Notes: generated by a model not told the origin, from the letters alone. A stretch of 10,206 nt of DNA from Candidatus Eiseniibacteriota bacterium (GCA_023249815.1 JAHFBX010000050.1:1-10206), one strand, 5' to 3'. Numbered from the stretch's first letter, positions 1 to 8,027 are shown. Numbers and translations: made by a program.

Positions 1-912
1 CTCTACCAGGTCATGAAGGTGGCGGCCGAGACTGGCGCCGTGGTCACCGTGCACGCTGAGAACGGCGACGTGGTGTGGAACCTGCAGCGCGAGCTCCTGG
101 CGAAGGGCCTCACCGGCCCCGAGTACCACCCCGTGTCACGGCCGAGCGCGGTCGAGGGCGAGGCCACCGAGCGTGCACTCACCATGGCGCGGTTGCACGG
201 CGCCACCGCGTACATCGTGCACATGACGTGCAAGGAGTCCATGCACGCGCTGGAACGCGCCAAGCTCTCGGGCCAGAGGTGCTACGGCGAGACCTGCCCG
301 CAGTACCTGCTGCTCGACGACAGCGTGTTCGCCAAGCCCGACTTCGGCGGCTCGACGTACGTGATGAGCCCGCCCATCCGGCCGCTGCACTTGGGGCATC
401 ACGACGCGCTGTGGTCCGGGCTCTCGAACGGCATGCTCGACTCCATCGGCACCGACCACTGCCCGTTCACGCACCAGCAGAAGCTGGTGGGCGCGTCGGA
501 CTTCACGAAGATCCCGAACGGTGCCGCCGGCATCGAGGACCGGCTCGCGATCCTCTACACGCACGGCGTGGTCGGGGGGAGGTTCTCGTTGGAACGCCTC
601 GTCGAGCTGGGTGCCACCGCTCCCGCGCGCATCTTCGGGCTCGAGAAGAAGGGCGCGGTGGCGGTGGGGATGGATGCCGACCTGGTGATCTTCGATCCGA
701 ACGTGAAGAGCGTGCGCAGTGCCAGGACGCATTTCAGCCGGGCGGACCGGAGCATCTTCGAGGGGTTCGAGGTGCGCGGGCGCGTGGACAGGACCGTCGT
801 CGGCGGCCGGGTGGCGTTCGAGAACGGGAAGCTCATGGCCGAGCGCGGCGCCGGGCGATTCATCGCGCGGAAGCCGACGCACTTCGCGCGGCATCCAGAA
901 GTGAGGTCATGA
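1..912 (+). CDS. hydA: Dihydropyrimidinase / D-hydantoinase, 5'-truncated by window edge
   Basis: This amidohydrolase-superfamily enzyme hydrolyses the ring of 5,6-dihydrouracil or dihydrothymine to the N-carbamoyl-beta-amino acid, the second step of reductive pyrimidine breakdown in the cytosol. The frame is open from base 1 and gives 303 residues. Three metal-site motifs are visible: HAENGD (His18 of the fragment), HMTCKES (His74) and IGTDHCPF (Asp152). Their spacing (56 and 78 residues) closely matches His183, His239 and Asp315 of characterised D-hydantoinases. About 165 N-terminal residues, with the first two His ligands and the carboxylated Lys, therefore lie upstream of the window, and the full length would be about 470, normal for the family. 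The C-terminal region shows the usual KKGAVAVGMDADLVIFDP segment. A preT-like gene lies 5.8 kb downstream on the same strand, which favours dihydropyrimidinase over an allantoinase or another hydantoinase. Exact substrate preference cannot be read from the sequence. Confidence 0.93.
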   Translation, partial: LYQVMKVAAETGAVVTVHAENGDVVWNLQRELLAKGLTGPEYHPVSRPSAVEGEATERALTMARLHGATAYIVHMTCKESMHALERAKLSGQRCYGETCPQYLLLDDSVFAKPDFGGSTYVMSPPIRPLHLGHHDALWSGLSNGMLDSIGTDHCPFTHQQKLVGASDFTKIPNGAAGIEDRLAILYTHGVVGGRFSLERLVELGATAPARIFGLEKKGAVAVGMDADLVIFDPNVKSVRSARTHFSRADRSIFEGFEVRGRVDRTVVGGRVAFENGKLMAERGAGRFIARKPTHFARHPEVRS

Positions 913-935
913 GAGGCCGCGCACCAGCACCACTC

Positions 936-962
936 GGTACGCGGTCTCGCAGGACCAGTACC
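936..962. terminator. Hairpin between convergent genes, possible bidirectional terminator
   Basis: GGTAC (936-940) pairs with GTACC (958-962), and inside it GGTC (943-946) pairs with GACC (953-956), around a 6-base loop. The stem has nine pairs with a small internal bulge. It occupies most of the 57-base gap between the hydA stop and the stop of the opposite-strand gene, where a shared terminator would be expected. No T tract follows on either strand, so intrinsic termination is unproven. Confidence 0.35.
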
Positions 963-969
963 ACCCCGG

Positions 970-3900
970 TTATCTGAGGCGGACGACCCGCCGCGTGGTC
1001 CGGCTGCGCTCCGCCTCGAGGCTCACGAAGTAGATCCCGGGCGCCAGCGTCGCGCCGTGGTCATCGGAGCCGTCCCACACGATCCGATGCTCGCCCGCGG
1101 GCCACGGGCCGTCGGCGAGCGTGCGTACGAGCCGGCCGGCCACGTCGAAAGCGCCGAGGCGCACGGGTCCCGCCCGTGGCAGCGACAACGTGAACTCGAT
1201 CCGCTGGCGGAACGGATCCGGCGCTCCCGGGGAGAGCGCGACGCGGTCCATGCGCGCAGGCGGCGCTCCGCCCACCGGCTGGTTCAGCACAAGTGGCAGC
1301 GCGTGATTGAGCGCGTCCCGCGCGTGTGCGTCGGCGATCGCGAACACCACGCCGCCCGTCGCGATGCGCCGGAACCGCACGCTCGCCAGCTGGCCGCTGC
1401 CGCCGATCCCGGGTCCCTTCCCGAGCAACGCCAGGTCCAGCACGCCTTCTTCCGGCGTGAGCACGATCGACCCGAGCGGGTTCGCGGCCAATCGGGCACC
1501 GCGCTTGACCCCGGCCGGTGCCAGCCGGGCGGCGTCGTACTCGATCCGCGCGCTCAGGCCGTGCACGCGCCCGGAACCCGTGATCAGCACGTCCACGTCG
1601 ATCGTATCGCCCACGGCGGCACTCGGAGTGTAAGCGATCGTGATGGCGTCGGTGTTCGAGAGCGGCGCCGAACCCGTCGCGATGGCGTCGTAGTCGAGCG
1701 CCAGCATCATCATGTCCTCGAAGTCGAGGATGTTGTCGGTGAGCGGCCGCGCGGCGAGCGAGCCATCCACCGTGGGTCCCGAGTCGAGGCAAGCGCGGGG
1801 GTCGCCGGGGACGAGCGTGGCGCCGTACGCGGCACTCAATCCCGCCACGTCCGCGGCGCCCACGAGGCCGTCGCTCGCACAGTCGGCCAGAGCGGCGCGC
1901 ACGTCGCCCAACCGGTAGTTCACGCGCTCGTTGCCCGAGGGCGAGAGCGCCGAGCGATTGCCCGCCGCGTCGAATGCGTACGCCACGTACGTCCATGCGT
2001 CGTGCACTGCGGGCGTGTCGGTGCGACCCGCGAAGGCCACCGACGTGCGCTGCCACGGGGCGCCCGGCGGATAGCTCGCCGGTGGCGCGGGCGCCTGCCC
2101 GGCACCCGGCGCGTCGTCGTATTCGGGCGCGTTTCCGAACGGGGCGCGGTACACCTCGACGCGCTCCACGTCTGCCGCAACGGCGAACGACAGGCGCAAC
2201 GGGTAGCGGCCGTCAGGGCCCGTCGAATTCAACTCGGGGCTCGCCGCGACCGCGCCCGGAGCGGCGGGCGCCGCGGTGTCCACGCGTAGCTCCAGCGGGG
2301 CGCCGATGTCCACCGACAGCGGATGATTGGAACAGTCGCGGGCGATCACGCTCACGATCTCGAACGTGCTCGAGCCCGAGGGCGTCGTCCCGGCAACCGG
2401 CAGCGTGAACAGCTCTTCGCTGCCCGGCACGCACGAGGCGCCAAGCGAGATCAAGTCCACCGTGTGGAGCCCCGGGCCCGGATCGAACTCGAAGAGCTGC
2501 GTCGTGACGCCGTCGAACGCGGAGCCCGCGAGCGCCGGACCGCACAGCGTGAGTCCGGCGGGTACGCGCACGGTCACGCTCACGCCACGGAGCTCGGGGC
2601 CCTGCGTGCGCTCGAAGCGGAACGGGACGTTGAGGCATGGTTGCGCGAGCGACAACCAGGCCGGGCTCGGGAGCCCGAACTCGAAGCGATGAAGGAACGG
2701 GCCCGACTGGGCGTCGCGAATGGAGTCCACATCGGCGTCTGTGAAGCGACCGCGCCAGATCTCGAAGCGCGCCACGGACCCGCGGAAGAAATCGGGCGAC
2801 GGTCCCACCGCGGGGCCGCCCAAGGTCAGCGCCGTGTGCTGCGCCCCGCCGGCGGGCGTGTTCGCGGTCCATACCGGCACACCATCGAGCCAGGCCGCGG
2901 CCTGGTCGGGCGCGGTCGAGACCACCAGGTGATACCAGCGCTCGGGAGCCGCCGGGGTGATCACCTGCGCGCCGCCTTCGCCGAATCGGAACGATCCCGC
3001 GCCGAGCGACAGCACGAGTCCCGCGGCCCCCGGGCTCGCGCTCTCTCGCCACTCGACGAGTCGCTGCGTGCGCTGCACGTCGAGCCCGGTGCGGAGCCAG
3101 AGCGTGATCGTGAGCGGCTCGTCGCCCGCCAACTCGCCCAGCTCGTCAGGGACCAGCGTCGCCATGTCGTCCACACCGTCGAACTCGAGTCGCGGCGGCG
3201 AGTCGTCGCTGCTACCGCCCGACCAGCCGCTCGTGTCGGAGACGGGTTCGAAATCCTGGAGCGACAAGTTGTGGCCGTGCCCCGTGCGATCCTCCCACGG
3301 CGAGGCCGCACCTGGCACCGGTGCCGGCGCGCCGGCCACGGCCGAATCCGCGATCGCCGCGAGGACGCGCTCGTGCACCGGCGGCGCGCCCAGGTAATAG
3401 AGCGCTCGCGTGGAGTAGCAGGCGGCGGCCTGGGCGTCGCTCAGCTCGTCCTCGTAGAGTCTCACTTCGCCGACATGGCCCCCGAAGTGCGACTCCGCCG
3501 CACCAGACCCGATCGCCGACGCGGCTCCGAGGAGCAGGTCGGTGAGCTGCAGCCCTAAGTTCGAGTAGGTGTCCGTGAAGCTGCGCCTGCCATTCACGTA
3601 CACGCGCAACGACTCCTGTCCGGCGGAGACGATGACGTGTGTCCAGGCGTGCGGGCTCACGCCGCCCACGTCGCGCACCGGGCGTGCGTCCACGAGCAGC
3701 CGGCCGCCCGCCAGCGCGAGCGACAATCCCGTGCGCGGCGCCGTGAGCCCGTCGGCCCAGTGGATCAGCTGCTGCGCGCGGGTGACGTCCGATCCGGGTT
3801 GGAACCAGATCTCGGCGCTCGCCGAGAGGATCGGCGCCTGGAGCGACGGCGCTCCGCCGGCAGGCGCCAGCCGCACGTGCTCCGTGACGCCGTCGAGCGA

Positions 3901-6354
3901 GAGGTCCACGGGATCGCCGGGCGTGCCGGAGCCGTGCCAGCGAGTCTCGCCCGAGGCGTAGCCCTCGAGCGTTCCGTTCAACTCGTTCACGCCTTCGTTC
4001 CAAGGTCCGGGCGAGGTCGGGGGGAGCGGCCCCGGGCCCGCCGCGGAGTCGGCGCACCAGGTCGCGAACGGTTCGCCCGGGCCGCGCACGTAGAGCGCGA
4101 GTGTGGAGGTGTTGTTCGACTCGTCGATCTCGGTCCGCTTGGCATCCGCATCGGCGACGAGCGTCAGCACATGGGGCCCCGCCGACAACCCCGAGACCGG
4201 GATGGTGAACACCGAGCTGTCGCCCGGTGCCAACGGTGGCTGGTAGCCCGAGGCGACCGTCTGGCTGCCGTCCATGAGTTTCCACGTGGTCTCGAACTCG
4301 CCGATACCCTCGCCCGCCCGAAGCGTGGCGGTCACCGGCAGCGTCCGGTTGACATGCGGCGACGGATAGCTCGGTCGCAACGGCCCCGCCGCGATGTCTT
4401 GAAGCGGATGGACCACGACCGTGTCCGACGTGGTGAGTGCCCCCTGGGTGACCGAGAGTCGAACGCGATACGCCGTGGGCTCGAGGTTGCCGGACGACTC
4501 CCACACGAACTCTGCGGTCGGTCCCCACTGGATGGACTGGGAATCATGCACGTGGGTGGTGTGCGCGAAGTGCAGCAGGTCCACATCCCAGCGGTACGTC
4601 ACCGGGCCAGCCGACTCATCCACCAGGGCGGCCTGGAGGGACAACACGTCGCCGGTCGAGCGGAACTCGTTCGGGCCGGGAAGCACGATCTCGCCCGGCG
4701 GCGGCGAGCTGCCGACCACCACTGTGAATGACAACGAGTCGAGGCCGCCCAGGCCGTCGCGGACCGAGAGCGAGACCGGATAGACGCCGTTCGCGTTGTA
4801 AACGTGCGTGGTGACGCTGGCCGTGTCGCTTGCGCCGTCGCCGAACAGCCAGCGGAACGCCAACGGGTCGGAGTCGGCGTCCATCGTGCCGCTGGCGTCG
4901 AACGTCGTGAGCAGCGGCGCCGGCCCGTAGTTGGGCGTGACCGTCGCGTGGGCGAGCGGGTCGCGGTTCCCGGTCGCGAAGCGAATGCGACGGATGACTC
5001 CCGATGCGATCGAGACGTACCAGACGTCGCCCGTCACCGGGTCGATCTCGAGGTCCACGGGCGTGTCGGCGCCGGACGTGATGAACGGTGCGCCACCCAC
5101 CACCTGATCGTTGATGTTCAGCTCGAGCGTCCAGATCCAGCCCTCGACGAAATCTGCGACGAACAGCGAGTTGCGATAGAGCGCGGGGTAGCCCGCGCCG
5201 GTGTAGAAGGCCCCGGCCACGACCGATGCGGCGGTCGTGCCAGTCGGGCTGGAAGAAGAAGGTGACGTGTGCGACCACCACGCGGACGGCCCCGACGGGG
5301 CCACGGGGTTGGAACTGCTGCCGTAGCTGGTGCAGCCCACGCCGGGCGGTTGCGCGACCAGCTGGTATTGCGACTGGGTGGCCGGGCCCTCGACGCACGG
5401 CCAGCCCAGGTTCAGGCCGCCGCGGGTACAGACGTCGAGCTCCTCGGTGGTGAACCAGCCCACGTCGGCGACGAACAGCGTGCCCGGTGCTCCATCGGCG
5501 GGGTTCGTGCTTCCGCTTCCGGGCTTGACCGAGTAGCGGAAAGGATTCCGCAAGCCGTAGAGCCAGACGCGCGATCGGGTGGCGACCGGGTCGCCATTCC
5601 AGAATGGATTGCTGGGGAATCCGTGCCCCGTGTCCTTGTCCACCCTTAGGATCTTCCCAGCCATACTGTTGATGGACTGGGAGCGGAATGCCCCGATGTC
5701 TTCCGTGGGCGAGATGAGACCCGGTCCGAATGAGCCCGGATAGAGCCCGCCGGCGTCGGCCGTCCCGTAGTTCGCGGCATCGCCACAGCCCACGAGCAGC
5801 GAACCATCCCGCCCGAACCGAAGCGTGCCGACGATGTGCCCGCGCTGCGAGCCAGGAAGCGGTATCCCGTCCGCGAAACCCGTCCCGATGAGCACCTGGC
5901 GCGAGGCGAGATCGGCCTGATCCGGGTCGCCCGGTAGCGCCTTGTACCGCTCCACGCGACCGAAGCAGGCGTTCTCGCTGCCGACGCCATTGCTGTCCGG
6001 GTCCGCTGAATAGAGCAAGTAGACCCAGCCATTGCTCGAGAAGTCCGGGTCAAGCGCGATACTGATGAGCCCGCGGTCCCCCGTGGAGATCACGTGACTC
6101 GTGAGGTCGATGTACGGGGTGGCGAGCTTGACGCCCGCGGCCGAGACGATGCTGACCGTGCCACCCTTCTCGGCAACGAATCGGCGGCCATCGGGCGCGA
6201 ACAGGATCTGCAGCGGCTGGTTGAACGTCACGCCCGGGAATGGGCTATCGACAACGAAACCGGGGGGCGCAGTGATCCCGCGCGCGGGCTGGGCCCACGC
6301 AACCAGTGTGACGGCCAGCAGCGCCGCGACCCCTGAGAACCGATGGATGATCAA
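970..6354 (-). CDS. Giant exported multidomain protein: PQQ-type sugar dehydrogenase propeller with PKD, LamG, dockerin/cohesin-like and FlgD-type C-terminal modules
   Basis: The gene encodes 1794 residues from a TTG start. A signal peptide comes first: hydrophobic core GVAALLAVTLVAW, likely cleaved near AWA/QPARG. Approximate modules are: 27-460 glucose/sorbosone dehydrogenase beta-propeller; 467-550 PKD (FDASGTMDADSD, WLFGDG); 550-650 Ig-like; 655-757 CARDB-like; 765-990 and 1000-1220 LamG/concanavalin-like; 1220-1358 unassigned beta domain; 1360-1480 FN3-like; 1482-1555 dockerin-like; 1558-1695 cohesin-like; 1700-1794 FlgD-type Ig (FDVAGRLVRTL, LAPGIYFV). In the propeller, RGHIVGTLRFGRDG carries the presumed catalytic His173, and YGLRNPFR carries the Arg269-Asn270 expected to contact PQQ. 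This suggests oxidation of a sugar or polyol outside the cytoplasm; the substrate is unknown. The LamG and PKD parts probably bind glycans or surfaces, and the tail resembles export/anchoring tails of FCB bacteria. The start is uncertain: no ATG is near, GAGG lies only 2 bases before the TTG, and an in-frame GTG at 6483 is the alternative, but it would bury the signal peptide. Confidence 0.85.
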   Translation of the reverse strand: MIIHRFSGVAALLAVTLVAWAQPARGITAPPGFVVDSPFPGVTFNQPLQILFAPDGRRFVAEKGGTVSIVSAAGVKLATPYIDLTSHVISTGDRGLISIALDPDFSSNGWVYLLYSADPDSNGVGSENACFGRVERYKALPGDPDQADLASRQVLIGTGFADGIPLPGSQRGHIVGTLRFGRDGSLLVGCGDAANYGTADAGGLYPGSFGPGLISPTEDIGAFRSQSINSMAGKILRVDKDTGHGFPSNPFWNGDPVATRSRVWLYGLRNPFRYSVKPGSGSTNPADGAPGTLFVADVGWFTTEELDVCTRGGLNLGWPCVEGPATQSQYQLVAQPPGVGCTSYGSSSNPVAPSGPSAWWSHTSPSSSSPTGTTAASVVAGAFYTGAGYPALYRNSLFVADFVEGWIWTLELNINDQVVGGAPFITSGADTPVDLEIDPVTGDVWYVSIASGVIRRIRFATGNRDPLAHATVTPNYGPAPLLTTFDASGTMDADSDPLAFRWLFGDGASDTASVTTHVYNANGVYPVSLSVRDGLGGLDSLSFTVVVGSSPPPGEIVLPGPNEFRSTGDVLSLQAALVDESAGPVTYRWDVDLLHFAHTTHVHDSQSIQWGPTAEFVWESSGNLEPTAYRVRLSVTQGALTTSDTVVVHPLQDIAAGPLRPSYPSPHVNRTLPVTATLRAGEGIGEFETTWKLMDGSQTVASGYQPPLAPGDSSVFTIPVSGLSAGPHVLTLVADADAKRTEIDESNNTSTLALYVRGPGEPFATWCADSAAGPGPLPPTSPGPWNEGVNELNGTLEGYASGETRWHGSGTPGDPVDLSLDGVTEHVRLAPAGGAPSLQAPILSASAEIWFQPGSDVTRAQQLIHWADGLTAPRTGLSLALAGGRLLVDARPVRDVGGVSPHAWTHVIVSAGQESLRVYVNGRRSFTDTYSNLGLQLTDLLLGAASAIGSGAAESHFGGHVGEVRLYEDELSDAQAAACYSTRALYYLGAPPVHERVLAAIADSAVAGAPAPVPGAASPWEDRTGHGHNLSLQDFEPVSDTSGWSGGSSDDSPPRLEFDGVDDMATLVPDELGELAGDEPLTITLWLRTGLDVQRTQRLVEWRESASPGAAGLVLSLGAGSFRFGEGGAQVITPAAPERWYHLVVSTAPDQAAAWLDGVPVWTANTPAGGAQHTALTLGGPAVGPSPDFFRGSVARFEIWRGRFTDADVDSIRDAQSGPFLHRFEFGLPSPAWLSLAQPCLNVPFRFERTQGPELRGVSVTVRVPAGLTLCGPALAGSAFDGVTTQLFEFDPGPGLHTVDLISLGASCVPGSEELFTLPVAGTTPSGSSTFEIVSVIARDCSNHPLSVDIGAPLELRVDTAAPAAPGAVAASPELNSTGPDGRYPLRLSFAVAADVERVEVYRAPFGNAPEYDDAPGAGQAPAPPASYPPGAPWQRTSVAFAGRTDTPAVHDAWTYVAYAFDAAGNRSALSPSGNERVNYRLGDVRAALADCASDGLVGAADVAGLSAAYGATLVPGDPRACLDSGPTVDGSLAARPLTDNILDFEDMMMLALDYDAIATGSAPLSNTDAITIAYTPSAAVGDTIDVDVLITGSGRVHGLSARIEYDAARLAPAGVKRGARLAANPLGSIVLTPEEGVLDLALLGKGPGIGGSGQLASVRFRRIATGGVVFAIADAHARDALNHALPLVLNQPVGGAPPARMDRVALSPGAPDPFRQRIEFTLSLPRAGPVRLGAFDVAGRLVRTLADGPWPAGEHRIVWDGSDDHGATLAPGIYFVSLEAERSRTTRRVVRLR

Positions 6355-6552
6355 AGCCTCGACGATCGAGCGTGGATGAATTCGACTGCGGCTCGCAGGG
6401 GAGCTGCCGACATGCTCCCAGCCTCGCGTGAGGCGCTGGGGTTGCGCCGCGGACCAGGCGATCGGCGGTTCTCGTTCCGACACACGAGATGATGAAGCCT
6501 CCCGGCAGGGATGTTCAAGCGAAATGCCCCCGCCGCGGCCCCTAACACGGCC

Positions 6553-6581
6553 TTCCGGGCTGACTTGCGGCGAGGTATGCT
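6553..6581 (+). promoter_or_regulatory. Weak candidate sigma70-like promoter for preT
   Basis: TTCCGG (6553-6558) and TATGCT (6576-6581) are separated by 17 bases. The -10 element matches 4 of 6 consensus positions; the -35 element is poor. It lies about 110 bases before the preferred preT start. In DNA this GC-rich a TATGCT is uncommon, which is the main reason to list it. The housekeeping sigma consensus of this lineage is not known to me. Confidence 0.28.
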
Positions 6582-6598
6582 GCCAACTTCGCGTTGGC
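6582..6598. promoter_or_regulatory. Perfect 6-bp inverted repeat, candidate operator or leader hairpin
   Basis: GCCAAC-TTCGC-GTTGGC is a perfect inverted repeat with a 5-base spacer, directly abutting the candidate -10 hexamer. That position would suit a repressor operator covering the transcription start, or a small 5' leader hairpin. There is no second copy in the intergenic region to support an operator, and no known regulator can be assigned from the sequence. Confidence 0.35.
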
Positions 6599-6681
6599 GG
6601 GCCGTGCGTCGCCGACGGGAGAGCCACATCCCCCGAGACCGCCCGCAGAGCCAGCGGGCATGTTTGCCGTGGTCGAACCGC

Positions 6682-6685
6682 GAGG
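6682..6685 (+). promoter_or_regulatory. Ribosome binding site deciding the preT start
   Basis: GAGG stands 7 bases before GTG at 6693, an ideal Shine-Dalgarno distance. The alternative ATG at 6660 has no comparable element upstream. This is why the GTG start is preferred, although the ATG would add only 11 residues. Confidence 0.5.
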
Positions 6686-6692
6686 TCTCTCC

Positions 6693-8027
6693 GTGAGCTC
6701 TGCGCCGGACGTGAGGATCCTGCCCGACGGCAGGCTGGAGTCGAAGCTCGCCGACCTGAAGCCTTTGTACACGGACGGCGAGGCCATCGCCGAGGCCAAT
6801 CGCTGCCTCTACTGCCACGACGCGCCGTGCATCGAGGCGTGCCCAACCGGGATAGACATCCCCACGTTCATCAGAAAGATCGGTACCGAGAACGTGCGCG
6901 GCTCGGCGCGGACCATCCTCTCGGCCAACCTGCTCGGCTACTCATGCGCCCGCGTGTGCCCCGTCGAGGTGCTGTGCGCCGGCGCGTGCGTGTACAACGC
7001 CTGGCACCGGACGCCCATCGCGATCGGGCGACTGCAGCGGTACGCCACCGAGAAGCTGGTGGCTTCGGGCGGGGCCGCGACACTGTTGACGAAGGCGCCC
7101 GCGAACGGGAAGTGCGTGGCTTGCGTGGGCGCGGGGCCGGCGTCGTTGGCGTGCGCGGGCTACCTGGCGCTCGAAGGCTGCACCGTGACCGTGTACGAGA
7201 AGCGGGCGGTTGCTGGCGGGTTGAACGTGACCGGCGTCGCGCCGTACAAGATGCCCGCCGAGGGCGGGCTTGCCGAGGTCGCGTTCATCAGATCGCTCGG
7301 CGTGGAGATCCGCATCGGCGTCGAGATGGGGAAGGACGTGACTCCAGAGCAGTTGTTGAAGGAACACGATGCGGTGTTCCTTGGCTGCGGGCTGGGCACG
7401 GACTCGGCGCTCGACATTGCCGGCGCGCACGGTGACGGCGTGACCGGCGCGGTCGGCTGGATCGAGCGGATGAAGCTGGAGCCCGGCTTCGGCCTGGCCG
7501 GCGTGACGCACGCCGCGGTGATCGGTGGCGGCAACACCGCCATAGACGCCGCGCGCGAGCTGGCGCGCCTCGACGTGCCCGACGTGGCCATGCTCTACCG
7601 CCGCACCGAAGCCGACATGAGCGGGTACAAGCACGAGCTTGCGCTCGCTCGCGGCGAGGGCGTACGGCTGATCGAGCGCGCGACGCCAGCGGCGTTCATA
7701 CGTGAAGGCGGGGCGTTGCGCGCGGTGCGGCTCGCCGACGGTCGCGAGTTCGCGTGCGAGCTGGCGGTGCTGGCGATCGGGCAGGGGTCGCTGGGGTCGC
7801 TGGCGGCTTCGTTTGCCGGCGTCAAGACGGATGCTCGTGGACGGGTGGAGGCGGAAGCTGGTTCTGGGCGAACGGCGAATCCGAAGCTGTGGGTGGGCGG
7901 CGATGCGACCGGCGGAGAGCTCGTCGTGACCGCGGTGCAGGATGGGAAGCGGGCGGCGCGGTCTATTGCGAAGGCGCTGGGGTTGGCGGAGAGGGCGGAC
8001 GCAGCGATGCGGGCGGGGGCGGAGTAA
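6693..8027 (+). CDS. preT: NAD(P)-dependent dihydropyrimidine dehydrogenase, PreT-type flavoprotein subunit
   Basis: This 444-residue protein resembles the N-terminal half of dihydropyrimidine dehydrogenase and the GltD family. It would take electrons from NAD(P)H through FAD and Fe-S clusters to a PreA partner that reduces uracil or thymine. Cys38, 41, 46 and 50 (CLYCHDAPC...C) and Cys85, 89, 95 and 99 (CARVCPVEVLC...C) form the two-cluster ferredoxin-like domain. FAD-binding VGAGPAS begins at residue 145, followed by GGLNVTGVAPYKMP. The nucleotide-binding VIGGGNTAIDAA begins at 276, and the C-terminal WVGGDATGGELVV is the second FAD contact. E. coli PreT is about 412 residues, so the length fits. 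CxRVCP and HDAPC are more typical of PreT than of glutamate synthase small subunit, and the nearby hydA supports that choice. No preA follows; the next gene is unrelated. ATG at 6660 is an alternative start giving 455 residues. Confidence 0.87.
   Translation: MSSAPDVRILPDGRLESKLADLKPLYTDGEAIAEANRCLYCHDAPCIEACPTGIDIPTFIRKIGTENVRGSARTILSANLLGYSCARVCPVEVLCAGACVYNAWHRTPIAIGRLQRYATEKLVASGGAATLLTKAPANGKCVACVGAGPASLACAGYLALEGCTVTVYEKRAVAGGLNVTGVAPYKMPAEGGLAEVAFIRSLGVEIRIGVEMGKDVTPEQLLKEHDAVFLGCGLGTDSALDIAGAHGDGVTGAVGWIERMKLEPGFGLAGVTHAAVIGGGNTAIDAARELARLDVPDVAMLYRRTEADMSGYKHELALARGEGVRLIERATPAAFIREGGALRAVRLADGREFACELAVLAIGQGSLGSLAASFAGVKTDARGRVEAEAGSGRTANPKLWVGGDATGGELVVTAVQDGKRAARSIAKALGLAERADAAMRAGAE

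Larger units (their letters stand above)
6355..6692. promoter_or_regulatory. Divergent intergenic region between the exported dehydrogenase gene and preT
   Basis: These 338 bases separate two divergently read genes and must hold promoters for both. On the plus strand there is a weak sigma70-like pair and a perfect inverted repeat, listed separately. On the minus side, immediately before the TTG start, CTCGA (6358-6362) and TCGAG (6366-6370) form a 5-base inverted repeat that overlaps the only GAGG ribosome-binding candidate (minus strand, 6360-6357). I found no convincing minus-strand promoter, no RNA gene and no additional protein with family resemblance. Longer reading frames crossing this stretch are high-GC shadows. 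Confidence 0.55.

Noticed and set aside
136..894. Minus-strand 252-residue frame opposite hydA
   Set aside because: It is antisense to the hydantoinase motifs and is His/Arg/Pro-rich without domains.
909..977. 22-residue reading frame starting in an ATGA overlap with the hydA stop
   Set aside because: The AGG before it is only 2 bases away, the peptide is Arg/Thr/Pro-rich without resemblance to anything, and it contains the convergent hairpin.
1057..3558. Two long plus-strand open frames (about 410 residues each) opposite the giant gene
   Set aside because: Both are Arg/His/Ala-rich with no family motifs. They lie antisense to a frame with clear LamG, dockerin and FlgD domains and are typical high-GC shadows.
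6491..6518. Minus-strand TTGAAC (6518-6513) with TTCATC (6496-6491) as promoter for the giant gene
   Set aside because: The spacing is 16 bases, but the -10 matches only 2 of 6 consensus positions, so it is not distinguishable from chance.
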